In this document: piece by piece, positions 45,441 through 56,399 of the stretch
Position numbering within the stretch: position 1 is the first letter of the stretch
Layout of the letters: each line of letters begins with the position of its first letter
DNA from: Hyperoodon ampullatus
Taxonomy: Eukaryota; Chordata; Mammalia; Artiodactyla; Ziphiidae
Direction: 5' to 3'
Length of the DNA: 64,000 nt
NCBI GenBank assembly: GCA_949752795.1
Contig: OX457057.1
Span: 5,322,632 to 5,386,631, forward strand
The notes under the pieces: model-generated
The model's database searches: none
Seen by the model: only the letters and a program-made list of their open reading frames with translations
Told to the model about the DNA's origin: nothing
Made by a program: the position numbers and the translations under genes

Positions 45441-46083
45441 TTGCTTAACTTACTGTGTTTGGGGTCCCCTTTTTGCAGGCTGCAGGTTTGTAGTTCCTGT
45501 TGTTTTTGGTGTCTGTCCCCAGTGGGTAAGGTTGGTTCAGTGGGTTGTGTAGGCTTCCTGGTGGAGGGGACTTGTGCCTGCTTTCTGGTAGATGAGGCTG
45601 GGTCCTGTCTTTCTGGTGGACAAGACCACAACTAGTGGTGTGTTTTGGGGGTGTCTGTGAATTTATTACGATTTTAGGCAGGCTCCCTGCTGATGGGTCG
45701 TATTGTGTTCCTGTCTCGCAAGTTGTTTGGCATGGGGTGTCCAGCACTGGAGCTTGCTGGTCGTTGAGTGGAGCTGGGTCTTAACATTGAGACAGAGATC
45801 TCTGGGAGAGCTCTCGCCGATTGAGATTATGTGGGGCCAGAAGGTCTCTGGTGGTCCAATGTCCTGAACTCGGCTCTCCCAGCTCAGAGGCTCAGGCCTG
45901 ACACCCGGACAGAGCATGAAGACCCTGTCAGCCACACGGCTTTTGGGAAGTCTGAAGTCTTCTGCCAGTGTTCAGTAGATGTTCTGTAGGAGTTGTTCCA
46001 CATGTAGATGTATTTTTGATGTATCTGTGGGGAGGAAGGTAATCTCCATGCCTTACTCCTCCACCGTCTTGAAGGTCCTCTCT

Positions 46084-46091
46084 CTTCACAC
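46084..46091. repeat. L1 target-site duplication, 5' side
   Basis: CTTCACAC, matching 40342-40349. Confidence 0.65.
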
Positions 46092-46395
46092 TATTCAGTT
46101 TTGAAGTGTTCCATACTCACAGATCAATCAAGGAAAGCTTGAGGGCAGATTTAGGGAAATCTCCCATTACTCCTGTTGCTAGAGGATCCACACTTCATCT
46201 GGAAAGGACATAAATCTGGCAATCTCACTTCAGGCCTAGCTCATCCACCCTTTTTCCTTTTGTGCTTAGTCTGTTTCACTTGCTCATAGGAGGCTCCGTG
46301 CAGAGGCCTTGCCTCCTGCCCTTCAGATCAGAGTTCCTCGTGAAACGACTGAGCCTACACCTCAGCTTGGGAGCTCTGAAGCTCCTCACAGGACA
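46092..46395. other. Unassigned sequence
   Basis: Nothing recognised between two LINE pieces. Confidence 0.35.
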
Positions 46396-46399
46396 CTCC

Positions 46400-46738
46400 T
46401 GTTTTGTTTTTTTTAATTTCTTATTTCTTTCCAGCTTTATCGAGTTATAATTTACAAATAAATATGGTATATATTTATGGTGTACAACATGATTTGATAT
46501 ATATATATATTATGAAATGATTACCACAATTTAATTAACATGTGCAATACCTCACCTAGTTACCATTTTTTTTTATGATGAGAAAACTTAAGATCTACTC
46601 TCTTAGCAAATTTCAAGTGTACAATCCAATATTAATAACTATAGTCACCATGCTGTACATTCGATCCCCAGAACGTATTCATCTTATAGCTGGAAGTTTG
46701 TATCCTTTGACCAGTATCTCCCCATTTCTCCCACCTTG
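46400..46738 (-). mobile_element. Old L1 3' UTR fragment
   Basis: 'agctttatcgagttataatttacaaat', 'tggtgtacaacatgatttgatatatatat', 'caccatgctgtacattcgatccccagaac' form a well-known L1M-type 3' end in reverse complement. Confidence 0.8.
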
Positions 46739-47588
46739 AAATATTTTTTAATGAATTTGTGAGGAAGAGTGTGGGAAGTTAAGCTGGAGGCCTTTGAAAT
46801 GCAGGTGGGCTCCCTTCCAGGGGAAGACTCATCCTCCCAGCCATCAGGTCCAGGCAGGGGACAGCCTCTCAGAGCTTTAGCATCTGAAGGGGGTTGATTG
46901 CCTGAAGGCGTGTGGCACCTCCAGCAGGTACCCAGACCCCTTCACCTTAGGAGGCCAGGCTGCTGACCCCAAGGTTTTCTCGGGACCCCGTGGGACCAAG
47001 CCGGGCCACTGAGAGCCCATGTCCTGAATCCATCCACCAGCTGTCACGCACTGGAGCACAGAGTGACCCAGGCAGACAGCATCCATGCATTTGTCCTCCA
47101 TCTCTGCGGAGCGACCTGTCCCGAGCTGCTCAGCTGTTTGGGGACAGCCTCAGAAAGATCCCACATACTGAGATTCCGAGCTATTTATGGCAGGAAGTAT
47201 TCAGCCACTTCATCCTCATGCTGTGTAAGTAACATTCCTCGGAGAGGACAGTGGCCAGAGGTTCTAAGAAACAGTTCAGGATGTGTTCCCTAATCACTGG
47301 CCTGTCCCCATTTTGCCTCTTCCATAGAAATCTACAAGGAGGCCTGGACTGTTCCATCAAGTAGGGGCTTCAAGGCTCATCCCTCATGTTCTAAAATGAA
47401 GCTGAGCTCCGTTGAGGGGACTGACTCGCCCAAGGTCACAGAGTGGGTGGTGGCCAGGTAGATCCGTAGCCAGGTCACCACAGGCCTCTGCTGTCACGCC
47501 AAGCCCCAGGTCATGCATGGCCTTTGGTTATGTTTTTTAAAAAGTGCTCTCCTTTTGGTTGCAAGGAGCTGGGATTGGCTCAGAACAA
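46739..47588. other. Unassigned sequence with MIR-like piece
   Basis: Mostly unrecognised. About 47385-47490 ('aaaatgaagctgagctccgttgaggggactgactcgcccaaggtcacagag') is a reverse-complement MIR core. Confidence 0.5.
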
Positions 47589-47992
47589 CTTGTGTTAGTT
47601 TCCATAACAATTTACCACAAACCGGGTGGTTTAAAACAATAGAAATGTATCCATTCGAAGTTCAGGAGGCCAGAAGTTCAAAATCAGGGTGTGGGAAGGC
47701 TTGGTTCCTTCCAGAAACTTTGAAGGGGAATCTGTCCCTGGCTTCTGGCGGCTGCCAGTAATCCTTGGCTTTTACGTGCATCACCCCAATCTCTGCCTTC
47801 GTTTTCATTTGACTCCTCTGTGTGTCCTTTTCTGTCCCTCAGAAGGACATTCTCATTGGATTTAGGGACCCTCCTAATCCAGTATGACGTCATCTGGACC
47901 TCGTACTACATCTGCAAGGGCCCTATTCCCAAGGAAGCTCACAGTCACAAGTTCTGAGAGTTAGGACGTGGATGGATCATTTTCAGTCCACA
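47589..47992 (-). mobile_element. MLT1-type MaLR LTR, minus
   Basis: 'tgtgttagtttccataacaatttaccacaaaccgggtggttt...gctgccagtaatccttggc...tctctgccttcg...aatccagtatgacgtcatc' is the MLT1 order, diverged. Confidence 0.8.
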
Positions 47993-49400
47993 CAGCCACC
48001 TGGGGAGGAGTGCATTTGATAAGCTGAGGTAGAGGGCTAGACCTCGGGGCAAGAGCAGGGGTTGGGCAGCTCTGGGGAGCGGCTGGTGGGGGCCTGTGCT
48101 GTGTGACGCTCAGCTTGCTGTCTCTCTGGTATCTGCCTTACTTGGCAGGCCTGCTTCTCTTTTCACTGCCAACCGTCCTCTATGCTCTCTCTTGTATTTC
48201 TCTCCAGGACATCGGCGTCCTCTTCCTCATATCTTGTCTTGATTTCTCATAGTCCCATTTCAGCTCTTCCAGCCTCTGTCTAAGCAGCTTCTCTGCTCTA
48301 GTATCTGCTGCTAAACACTTCCTCCTTCTGCTATTTCCCAGGCTGGTCCCTAAGGGAGGAAATCCTATTGGCTGCATCCATCTTTTCTCATCTGCACAGG
48401 TGGCCAGCCAGCCTGCTGACTGGATGTCACAGGGTTGTGTGTCCACCTTTGGTCCAACAGCAGGATGGGGCCATGGCACCAAGCGCACACCTCCACCTGT
48501 CCCTCGGGAACATCCCAGGCACTTGGTGGAGGTTAGGATGCCCACGAGAGTACAGAGTGTGGGAAAACCTCAAGGGACCAGGATCTGACCAAGTGGAATT
48601 GTCAAATTGTCAGTTAACCAAAATAGTTTTAGTTTTATTCCAGTTTGAGAGGAGAGAGAAATAGATAATAGGTACCTGGAAAAAAGCAACCACAGGGGGT
48701 GTTCTAGCATTAGTCCAAGTCTCCCTCAGACTAAGAGCAGCAACTTCCAGGGATGCCACTATTCTTTAAGCCTCAAAGAAAGATGGAGCCACGTTCCCTG
48801 TATCATGACCCTCATTAGGAAAGATTCTCCAGCAGCACCCTTGGTGCCCATCAAAGTTACCCGCTCCTCATTTCCCGACTTTCTGGTCTTCTTCGGGTTT
48901 TCCTGGACTCCTCTGTAACATGATGCTGTTTGCAGTTCAGCCACAGTGAGTCAATTCTTCTTACCTAGTTGTATAATCTTATCATTTGTCTGTAAGTGAG
49001 TCTGTCCTGGGGAGTATCATGTCCCAGGACTGTGGGCTTAAGATGGCAAATCCACGCTGTGACATAAATGTAAAAGTCATTGCCATTCTCCTCGATTATG
49101 TGTTAATGACACCACGGAATAGTGATAATTAGATGAAACATCATTTCACACCATCACCAGTGTGCTTTACATTTATTTATCACCATTTCTTTCTCCGAAG
49201 TCAGCAAAATGGAGACTCGTACAATATCCCAAAGCATCCAATGAGAAGAGTATTCTGTGACTGTTAATTACTGCCTTATGAGCCCGCCAGCCCTGACGTT
49301 TGCCTCCAGACTCTTTCTGGGGATCTCCTGCCTGTCTTCTCGGTCCCTCCATCCCAGGACCCCTCTGACATGTGCCATCTGCTCAGCTACCAGGAGTGGC
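47993..49400. other. Unassigned sequence
   Basis: No repeat was recognised with confidence. A minus frame at 48180-48545 ends in a charged, helix-prone stretch (Arg/Glu/Lys-rich, about 50 residues) that resembles neither a shadow of a known repeat nor a family I know. 49.05-49.26 kb is AT-rich and low in CpG. Confidence 0.35.
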
Positions 49401-49604
49401 TGCACTAGTCAGCTCCAGCTGCCCTGACAAAGCACCACAGCCTGGGAGGCTTACACAACAGAAATGTATTTTCTCACAGTCCTGGAGACTATAAATCCAA
49501 GGTGTCGTGGGACCTCTCTCCTTGGTTTGTAGATGGCCGTCAACACCCTGTGTCCTCACATGGTCGTCCCTCTCTGTGTACCTGTATCCTAATCTCCTCT
49601 TCTT
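49401..49604 (-). mobile_element. MLT1-type LTR, left part, split by L1
   Basis: 'gctccagctgccctgacaaagcaccacagcctgggaggctt...ctcacagtcctggag' is reverse-complement MLT1. It continues at 50853. The L1 target site CTCCTCTTCTT is 49594-49604. Confidence 0.8.
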
Positions 49605-50852
49605 TTTTTTTTTTTTCTATTTGTTGAAAGTTTAATTAGGCATTTTCAATGCTTGAGGGCAATGTATAATGTGAATTTAAAGGGTATTTGTAGATAGCAT
49701 GCAGGCATAACATATGTTCACGTTATTTATATATATATACTCTTTTCCATTATGGTTTATCACAGGATATTGAATATAGTTCCCTGTGCTATATGGTAAG
49801 ACCTTGTCATTTATCCATTCTATGTATAATAGTTTGCATCTGCTAACCCCAAACTCCCAATCCATCCCTCCCCCACCCCCACCTTGGCAACCACAAGTCT
49901 GTTCTCTATGTCTGTGAGTCTGTTTCTGTTTTGTAGATAAGTTCATTTGTGTCATATTTTAGATTCCACATGTAAGTGATATCATATGGTATTTGTCTTT
50001 CTCTTTCTGAGTTACTTCACTTAGTATGATCGTCTCTAAGTCCACCCATGTTGCTGCAAATGGCATTATTTCATTCTTTTTATGGCTGAGTAGTATTCCA
50101 TTGTATATATGTACCACATCTTCTTTGTCCATTCATCTGTCAATGGACATTTAGGTTGTTTCCATGTCTTGGCTGTTGTGAATAGTGCTGCTATGAATAT
50201 TGGGGTGCATGTATCTTTTTGAATTATAGTTTTGTCCGAATATATGCCCAGGAGTGGGATTGCAGGATCATATGGCAACTCTAGTTTTAGTTTTTTGAGG
50301 AACCTCTATACTGTTTTCCATAGTGGCTACACCAACTTACATTCCCACCAATCACATAGGAGGGTTCCCTTTTCTCCACACCGTCTCCAGCGTTTGTTAT
50401 TTGTAGATTTTTTAATGGTGGCCGTTCTGACTGATGTGAGATGGTACCTCATTGTAGTTTTGATTTGCATCTCTCTAATAATTAGCAATGTTGAGCATCT
50501 TTTCATGGGCCTGTTGGCCATCTGTATGTCTTCTTTGGAGAAATGTCTATGTAGGTCTTCTGCCCATTTTTTTAATTGGGTTGTTCTTTTTTGTTGTTGT
50601 TGAGTTGTATGAGCTGTTTATATATTTTGGAAGTTAAAATCATTTAACTTAAATCATTAACTTTAATCATTTAAGTTAAAGTCACATCATTTGCAAATAT
50701 TTTCTCCCGGTCCATAGATTGTCTTTTCCTTTTGTTTATGGTTTCCTTTGCTGTGCAAAAGCTTGTAAGTTTGATCAGGTCCCATATGTTTATTTTTGCT
50801 TTTATTTCGATTGCCTTGGGAGATGAACCTAAGGAAACATTGGTACTCGAAG
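49605..50852 (-). mobile_element. 5'-truncated L1 inserted in MLT1 LTR
   Basis: 1.25 kb with T-rich tail, 3' UTR and the end of ORF2 (minus frame 50066-50278 with 'WTKKMWYIYTMEYYSAIKR'). The perfect 11-bp TSD CTCCTCTTCTT lies at 49594-49604 and 50853-50863. A local AAATCATTTAAC-like reiteration occurs at 50634-50690. Confidence 0.93.
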
Positions 50853-51027
50853 CTCCTCTTCTTATAAGGACATCTGTCGTATTGGGTAAGGACCCACCCC
50901 CAGTGACCTCATTTTACCTTAATCACCTCTTTGAAGACCCTATCTCCAAATACAGCCACTCTATGTGGTACTGGAGCTTGGGACTTCAACATACAAACTT
51001 GGGTGGGACTCAGTTTAGCCCATAACA
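50853..51027 (-). mobile_element. MLT1-type LTR, right part
   Basis: Resumes with 'cttcttataaggacatctgtc', 'accctatctccaaatacag', 'acttcaacatacaaact', ending 'cataaca', in register with the left part. Confidence 0.85.
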
Positions 51028-51382
51028 TGCACCAAATTCCCATGGGCCTGGTGGCAGCCTTTTCTGAGCAAGTGAGATTCTCCATGGAGCTGCCTTTTTC
51101 TAGGGGGCATCAAACTTCCCAGCTGTGTCTGTTGACCCCACCTAATTGTTGATCACCCCCCTTTCATGTCAAAAGTACTCTGGTTTGGACAATATATCAC
51201 ATGGTCCTTCTTCTTTTGGGTGGAGTTGGGGAAGTTTCTGTTTGGAGAGAGTCAGATGGTCCAGTGCTCAGGGGCACTGCAGAGGCCAAGTCATTGTGGA
51301 TTGGGAGACTGTCAAGTGTCCACACTTTGAGTTAGGCACTGGCTGGGCACTAGAATAGATTTATTCTTTCTTAATCTGAAAC

Positions 51383-51605
51383 GTTGGCCAACTAGTATGT
51401 GCCAGCCACTGTACTACAACTTTGTGTATGTGTTCTTGTGGAATCCGTACTGTGGCCCTGTGTAGGATGTCCTATTGTTATCATCCTTTTGGAAGTTGAA
51501 ACTTGAATGCAGAGGGGTTGAGTAACTTGCTGAAGGTCACACAGGCTTGCTGTGGTGGAGTGGGATTTGAACCCAGGTCTTTTCAATTCCAAGGCCCATG
51601 ACATT
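51383..51605 (-). repeat. MIR SINE, nearly complete
   Basis: 'gtgccagccactgtactacaac', 'agtaacttgctgaaggtcacacaggcttgc', 'gggatttgaacccaggtctt' are the reverse-complement MIR from tail to tRNA-derived head. Confidence 0.85.
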
Positions 51606-51727
51606 TGTCACTGACTCATGAGTAATGCGAGACAGAGCCATGATCCCAAATGGGATGCCTTGGTTTCCCTTCCTGCAAACTAAACAAGGTTGACAGAATC
51701 AGACTGGGGTGCTTGTAATGTTGGTTC

Positions 51728-52161
51728 TTGTTTTAGTTTCCTGGGACTGCCCTAGCAAAGCACCACAAATTGGGTGGCTAAAACAACAGGAATTTATTGT
51801 CTCACAGTCCTGGAGGCCAGAAGTCTGAATCAAAGGGTCTGTGGGGTTGGTTCCTTCTGAGGGCTGTGGGGGAGTGTCTGCTCCAGGCCCTCCCCAGCCC
51901 CTGGTGGCCTTTGGCCCTCCTTGGCTTGCAGATGGTGTTCTCCTGGTGTCTTCACATCATCTTCTCCATGTGTATCTTTGTGTCCAAATTCTCCCTTTTT
52001 ATAAGGACACCAGTCATCTTGGATTAAGGCCCACCCTAATGAACTCATCTTAACTTGATCATCTGCAAAGACTCTATTTTCAAATAAGGTCACATTCACA
52101 GGTTAGGACTGGAAATTAGGACTTCAACATCTTTTGGGGGGACACCATTAACCCCATAACA
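51728..52161 (-). mobile_element. MLT1-type MaLR LTR, minus
   Basis: 'ttttagtttcctgggactgccctagcaaagcaccacaaattgggtggct', 'tataaggacaccagtcatc', 'taaggcccaccctaatgaactcatc', 'aaataaggtcacattcacagg', ending 'accccataaca'. Confidence 0.88.
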
Positions 52162-52183
52162 GCACCTGGACCTCATCTGTAAA

Positions 52184-52443
52184 GTCAGCCATAACGAGTC
52201 ACATATCTTCCCAGCCTTCCAGACTCAGGCCAGTAGGCCAGCTTCTGTACAGACCTTGTGAAGGCAGGTGGTCCTTATAGTGGGACAGGTGTGGGTGGGG
52301 TCTCAGCGTGGGTCTGCCCTGGGGTCTAACTCAAGGGCGGGGGGACCCCTTTCCAAGTGCCTCAGCTGTGGATCCTTCAGAACCACACCCTCCTCCCCGG
52401 CTGCACCCATGGCCCTTGGCAAGGCCCAGTCCAGCCTCCTGAG
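52184..52443 (+). repeat. Diverged duplication A, copy 1
   Basis: Same-orientation homology to 54649-54873. Both begin GTCAGCCATAA and share AGGCCAGCT-CTGT, GGGCAGGTGG-like, CTGGGGTC-AACT, CCTTCCAAG, CTGTGGATC and CTTGGCAAGGCCCA. Similarity is roughly 70% with small indels. The family is not recognised. Confidence 0.65.
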
Positions 52444-53078
52444 AGGGGAGCTCCCTCCTGGGTGCTCCCTGCCTCACGCTGTCCTGGCACCAGTCTCCTC
52501 CCACCTGTCTCCCAACAATGAGTATGGCTCAGCCCCGGGAACTGTGGGTGCTGCGCTCGGCCTGCGGCCTGGAGCCAGGGAAGGTGCCCAGAGTGGGTGC
52601 TAATTGCTGATGCTGTTTCACACCCAGTCCTCCTGGCCCTCCCGGGTCCTGTGTCCCTCCAGTGAACCAAACCCACAATCACACGGTCACATGATTGCAG
52701 GTTCGAGGGAGACCTGAAATTTCTATCTCATATTCTTTTCACCCTCCCTTGTTCCGGGGAAGATTTAAGAGGGGCAAGGTGCAGTCTCGTCGGCTCTGTG
52801 ACGTCACCCACAAGAAGCCAGCAGCTTGGCCTCTGGAAACTTCCTGTAATGAGATGTTCATTACTCCTCACTTGCTGCAGCCTGTTCCTGTTCTGGGAAG
52901 TACCAACTGTCAGAAAATCTCATTTCTTTTCTTTATACTGAACCAAAATCCATCTTCCAGGACTTCTACCTGCATATTGAACTGCTGGTATAGAGTCGTA
53001 GCAGGGGAGATATACAAAGAAAATTCTAAGGATCTGTGGGTGTGCAAGTGTGAACGTGTGGGTCCATATGCATATGCA
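52444..53078. other. Unassigned sequence
   Basis: No repeat or gene was recognised. A single CRE-like TGACGTCA is present at 52799-52806. Confidence 0.4.
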
Positions 53079-53102
53079 ACACACACACACACACACACAC
53101 AC
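53079..53102. repeat. (AC)n microsatellite
   Basis: About 24 bases of AC repeat. Confidence 0.9.
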
Positions 53103-54330
53103 TCATGGTGCACAAGATAGAGCACTTCTTAGGACGGGGGCTGTGTCCCACCATGGCCTGCCCGGGTCCTGTGCTTTCTCTTGGGCTGATGGAGGGGATC
53201 ACTGCTATTTGAAGATGTGAGTCTCTTGGCTCTGCTGTCTGGACCCTCAGCACAGGCTGCTCCTTGGCTCCCCCAGGCCCATGAAGGGCAGGGGCACCCG
53301 CTGTGGCCCGCACAGTCCCTGTGGGTGCTGTGGGGGCGCAGACCTCACCGTCCTAGGACACCCGGGACGCGTGGGGCTGGGCAGCGTGACCCTGGGACTT
53401 GACAAGATTGAGCCACCTGCCAAAGTGAGCGTTTTCTCCCGGAGAGAATCTAAGTGACCTCGCACTTTTCCCAGGCATGACCCTGATGTCTGAAGAATTA
53501 CTTTCATCTGGGGAATGTGCAGAGCTGGTGAAGTGTTCTGCTTTCTAATCTTAGTGCCAGGTGCTTGGGGAGCTGCAAACAGCCAGGTCGAAGCTTCTAG
53601 CAGAACGAAGGCCAGAAATGCCTCCAGCATCCTGACCTGGCCGAAATGCAGATTGCATGGATGACACGGCTCTGGTACAAAACTCAGAGGTCACTCGCCC
53701 AAGAGGGAGCCAGTCCCGCCATCCAGGAAAGTCTTCCTTCAGAAGGGACATCTCAGTGGCCTCTGCCTGGTCTGCAGGTCAATGGCTGGGCCCTGTGGCT
53801 GTGCCTTGAGCCGGGCTTCCAGGGAGGCAGGCCAGGCGGGGAGATGAACTTGGAAGCCAAGACTAGAGAGTGATTCCATTTTCTGTCCAGGGCATCGTCC
53901 CCTTCTGCTTACCAGTCCAGCCAGGGTGGGTCGGTCAGAGGACCTTCAAGGAGTGACAGTCATTTGGGAAGCCTTTTAACTGTGCATTTGGAGCCGTGCG
54001 TAAGTCCCCAAGGTGCAGGATAAGATGCAATTGCAGTATATTCTTTGGGTTGACATTTATAGCAAGGATAAACGGAGCATTATTACTACTGAATCATGAG
54101 ACTCCGACCACGGGGAAGGCAGTGCACTGAGAGTACACAAGTGAGAGAGGAGTTTTTATACAAAAGAGAACAAAGTGATGTGCTCCCCCTTTTAATACTA
54201 CCGCTATAAAGCAGGGAAGCGAAGGGCAGAAAATTGAAACCATCAGGAAAGTGTCAGGTCTGGGGCAGCCAAGACAGACGTCGACGCTGATGAAATAAGT
54301 GGGCTGGTTCCCCCTCCAAGGATCGCTGGG
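53103..54330. other. Unassigned sequence
   Basis: No repeat recognised. 53990-54120 is an AT-richer stretch with a conserved-element feel ('gcattattactactgaatcatgag'), but nothing decisive. Confidence 0.4.
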
Positions 54331-54466
54331 TTCTGGGAGAGAGGAGAGGAAGATGACGAGGGAGGGGACGGGAAGAAGGGAGAGCAGGAAGGAGGAGAGA
54401 GAAAGACGCAGAAGACCAGGAGAGGCAGAAGCAGAGGAGAGAGTGGAAAGAGAAGGTGTCAGAGGT
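54331..54466. repeat. Purine-rich (GA) tract
   Basis: About 135 bases, overwhelmingly A and G on the plus strand, irregular rather than a clean microsatellite. Confidence 0.85.
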
Positions 54467-54648
54467 TACCGCACTTGGCGTTGATATTTTCCTCCAATTA
54501 TTGCCAACCTGGGCTTCCTAGTTGCTTCCAAGGGAGAGGACATTACTTTTGTCATCTAAGAGGCCTTGACAACTCCTAAAAAGGATAAATGAGAAGATTC
54601 TTCAGGCTGTGGTCTCGGCCAGGTGTTCCCTTCCCAGGAAAGGGATTC

Positions 54649-54873
54649 GTCAGCCATAATAAGCCAAGTGTTTTCTGGGCCTCTTGGTCCAGCAGGCCAG
54701 CTCCTGTGCAGGCCTGGGAGGGCAGGTGGACCTTCTGGGTGAGGCCTTGGTGTGGGCCTTCCCTGGGGTCCAACTTGGAGGGGCACCCTTCCAAGCGTCA
54801 CACCTGTGGATCAATCAGAAGCCCCGCCCTTCCCTGGCTGGACCCCTGACTCTTGGCAAGGCCCAATCTTGAG
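54649..54873 (+). repeat. Diverged duplication A, copy 2
   Basis: Partner of 52184-52443, about 2.46 kb downstream in the same orientation. It is followed within ten bases by duplication B copy 1. Confidence 0.65.
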
Positions 54874-54882
54874 AGAAAATAC

Positions 54883-55129
54883 CAAGAAACTGGTGTGAAA
54901 ATCTCTTTCCCCTCCAAGGAAGCCATCCCGCCAAGGTACAGACAGCGAGGTCCAGAGGGACCCCCATCCACCCCCAGAGACAGATGCAGTAATCAAGATG
55001 GCGGCAGATGTTTACGGAGCATCTGTGGGTTCAGACACTGGATCAGACACTCAGAGGTCACCACCCTTGACCACCAGGTGAAGGGGATGACACAGAGAAG
55101 TCAGTGGTCAGGAACCTAGGTGGTCAGCC
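54883..55129 (+). repeat. Recent duplication B, copy 1
   Basis: Aligns without gaps to 55954-56200. I count 11 mismatches over about 246 bases (about 95% identity). Both encode the same out-of-context peptide in plus frame (KISFPSKEAIPPRYRQRG), but there is no evidence that it is translated. Confidence 0.93.
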
Positions 55130-55235
55130 TGGGTCATGGTGTGACCTTGGTCAAGTTACCTAACCTCTCACAGTTTCGCCGTCTGTTCCCCATAGTTAGC
55201 ACCGTGCCTGACCCATATTAGGTACCAAATGCTAC
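55130..55235 (+). repeat. MIR SINE
   Basis: 'catggtgtgaccttggtcaagttacctaacctctcacagtttcgccgtctgt...gcaccgtgcctgacccatattaggtac' in plus orientation. It abuts duplication B copy 1 and is absent after copy 2. Confidence 0.8.
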
Positions 55236-55953
55236 CTCTATGCCGATAACCCCCCAATTTATTTCTCCAACTCTTGTTCTAAACCAACATTCTACTGTTT
55301 CCCTATAAAAGCAACCACTGGGAATGGGGCAGCCTGGGTACCTGCAGAGCTGAGTCCTGGCAGGCTGCAGGAGCCCCAGGGACAGGCAGCCTGCTGGTAG
55401 CCCATGGGTTTAGGGCTCCCCACTTCACCTAGAATTAGGGGTTTGAGGAAGAGAAGGAGAAGTCACTCCTGCACTTTTCCTAATGCCCTCAAACCATCTG
55501 TAGGCTCCATGTGCATCTCGAGGTAGAAGAGGCTCGGAGACTCTGGGAACACAGGTTTCGAGAGGCAGGTCTCACTCAAGATCACCCAGTGTGGCTGACT
55601 TAGGATGGAGTCAAAACAGCATCAGCCAAAGCTCAGGTCTAGGCTGGAAAATTTCCCAGTGAGTAAGTGCTCAGGTGTGGGGCACACGTGCCCCAGCCTG
55701 AAGCCTCCACAGAGGCCCCAGGAACTGCCCACCTCTTCAGAGTTCCCCTGGGGGCTCTGGGCATCCCCCAGTCCTGTAAGAACACCCCAACCCAAAGGAA
55801 CAAGCCTGTCGACGTCAGGTGCACCTCAGGTCCTCAACCTGGCCGATCATCCCGCCAACGGCAGTCCTGACCCTACTGGGGCTTTGGTGGTTTTTTGGCT
55901 CACAGGGGGTTTGAGATAAAACCGAGGGCCCTGTGATGTTGTCCAGTATCATG
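55236..55953. other. Unassigned sequence between duplication B copies
   Basis: No repeat or gene was recognised. Confidence 0.4.
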
Positions 55954-56200
55954 CCAAGAAACTGGTGTGAAAATCTCTTTCCCCTCCAAGGAAGCCATCC
56001 CACCAAGGTACAGACAGCGAGGTCCAGAGGGACCCCCATCCACCGCCAGAGACTGGCGCAGTAGTCAAGATGGTGGCAGATGTTTATGGAGCATCTGTGG
56101 GTTCAGACACTGGATCAGACACTCAGAGGTCACCAGCCTTGACCACAAGGTGAAGGGGATGACACAGAGAAGTCAGTGGTCAGGAACCTAGGCGGTCAGC
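55954..56200 (+). repeat. Recent duplication B, copy 2
   Basis: Partner of 54883-55129 at a distance of 1071 bases. No shared flank on either side, no tail and no target duplication, so it does not look like a transposition product. Confidence 0.93.
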
Positions 56201-56399
56201 AGGGAGGGGTGATTGCATCCATGGATTCGCCCCCTTTGCTTTCCTTCCTGCCCTTACACTGCAGGGAGAGCGTTTCCCAAGAACCCAAGATCCAGGCTCC
56301 CTTCTTAAGCCTTGTTCCTTCAGCTCCTGGTGCCCGAGGGGCCATCCAGAGCTTCTGGTGAGAAGGAGGGAGTGACCTGGTGGAGGGAGAGCTGCGAGG

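Larger units (their letters stand above)
40350..46083 (-). mobile_element. Near full-length L1 retrotransposon, inactive
   Basis: A 5.7-kb minus-strand L1 of cetartiodactyl type with 3' UTR (about 40360-40719), decayed ORF2 (40720-44496), decayed ORF1 (44490 to about 45440) and a short 5' UTR (to 46083, starting 'gaggaccttcaagacgg' on the minus strand). An 8-bp TSD flanks it, so this is a complete insertion. The only tail left is a few T-rich bases at 40350-40360. Both ORFs carry frameshifts, so it cannot act autonomously. Confidence 0.93.

Noticed and set aside
54853..56191. Duplicated exon encoding the shared KISFPSKEAIPPRYRQRG peptide
   Set aside because: The frame is open in both copies, but no splice sites or recognisable family accompany it, and the mismatches are not concentrated at third codon positions as coding constraint would predict.
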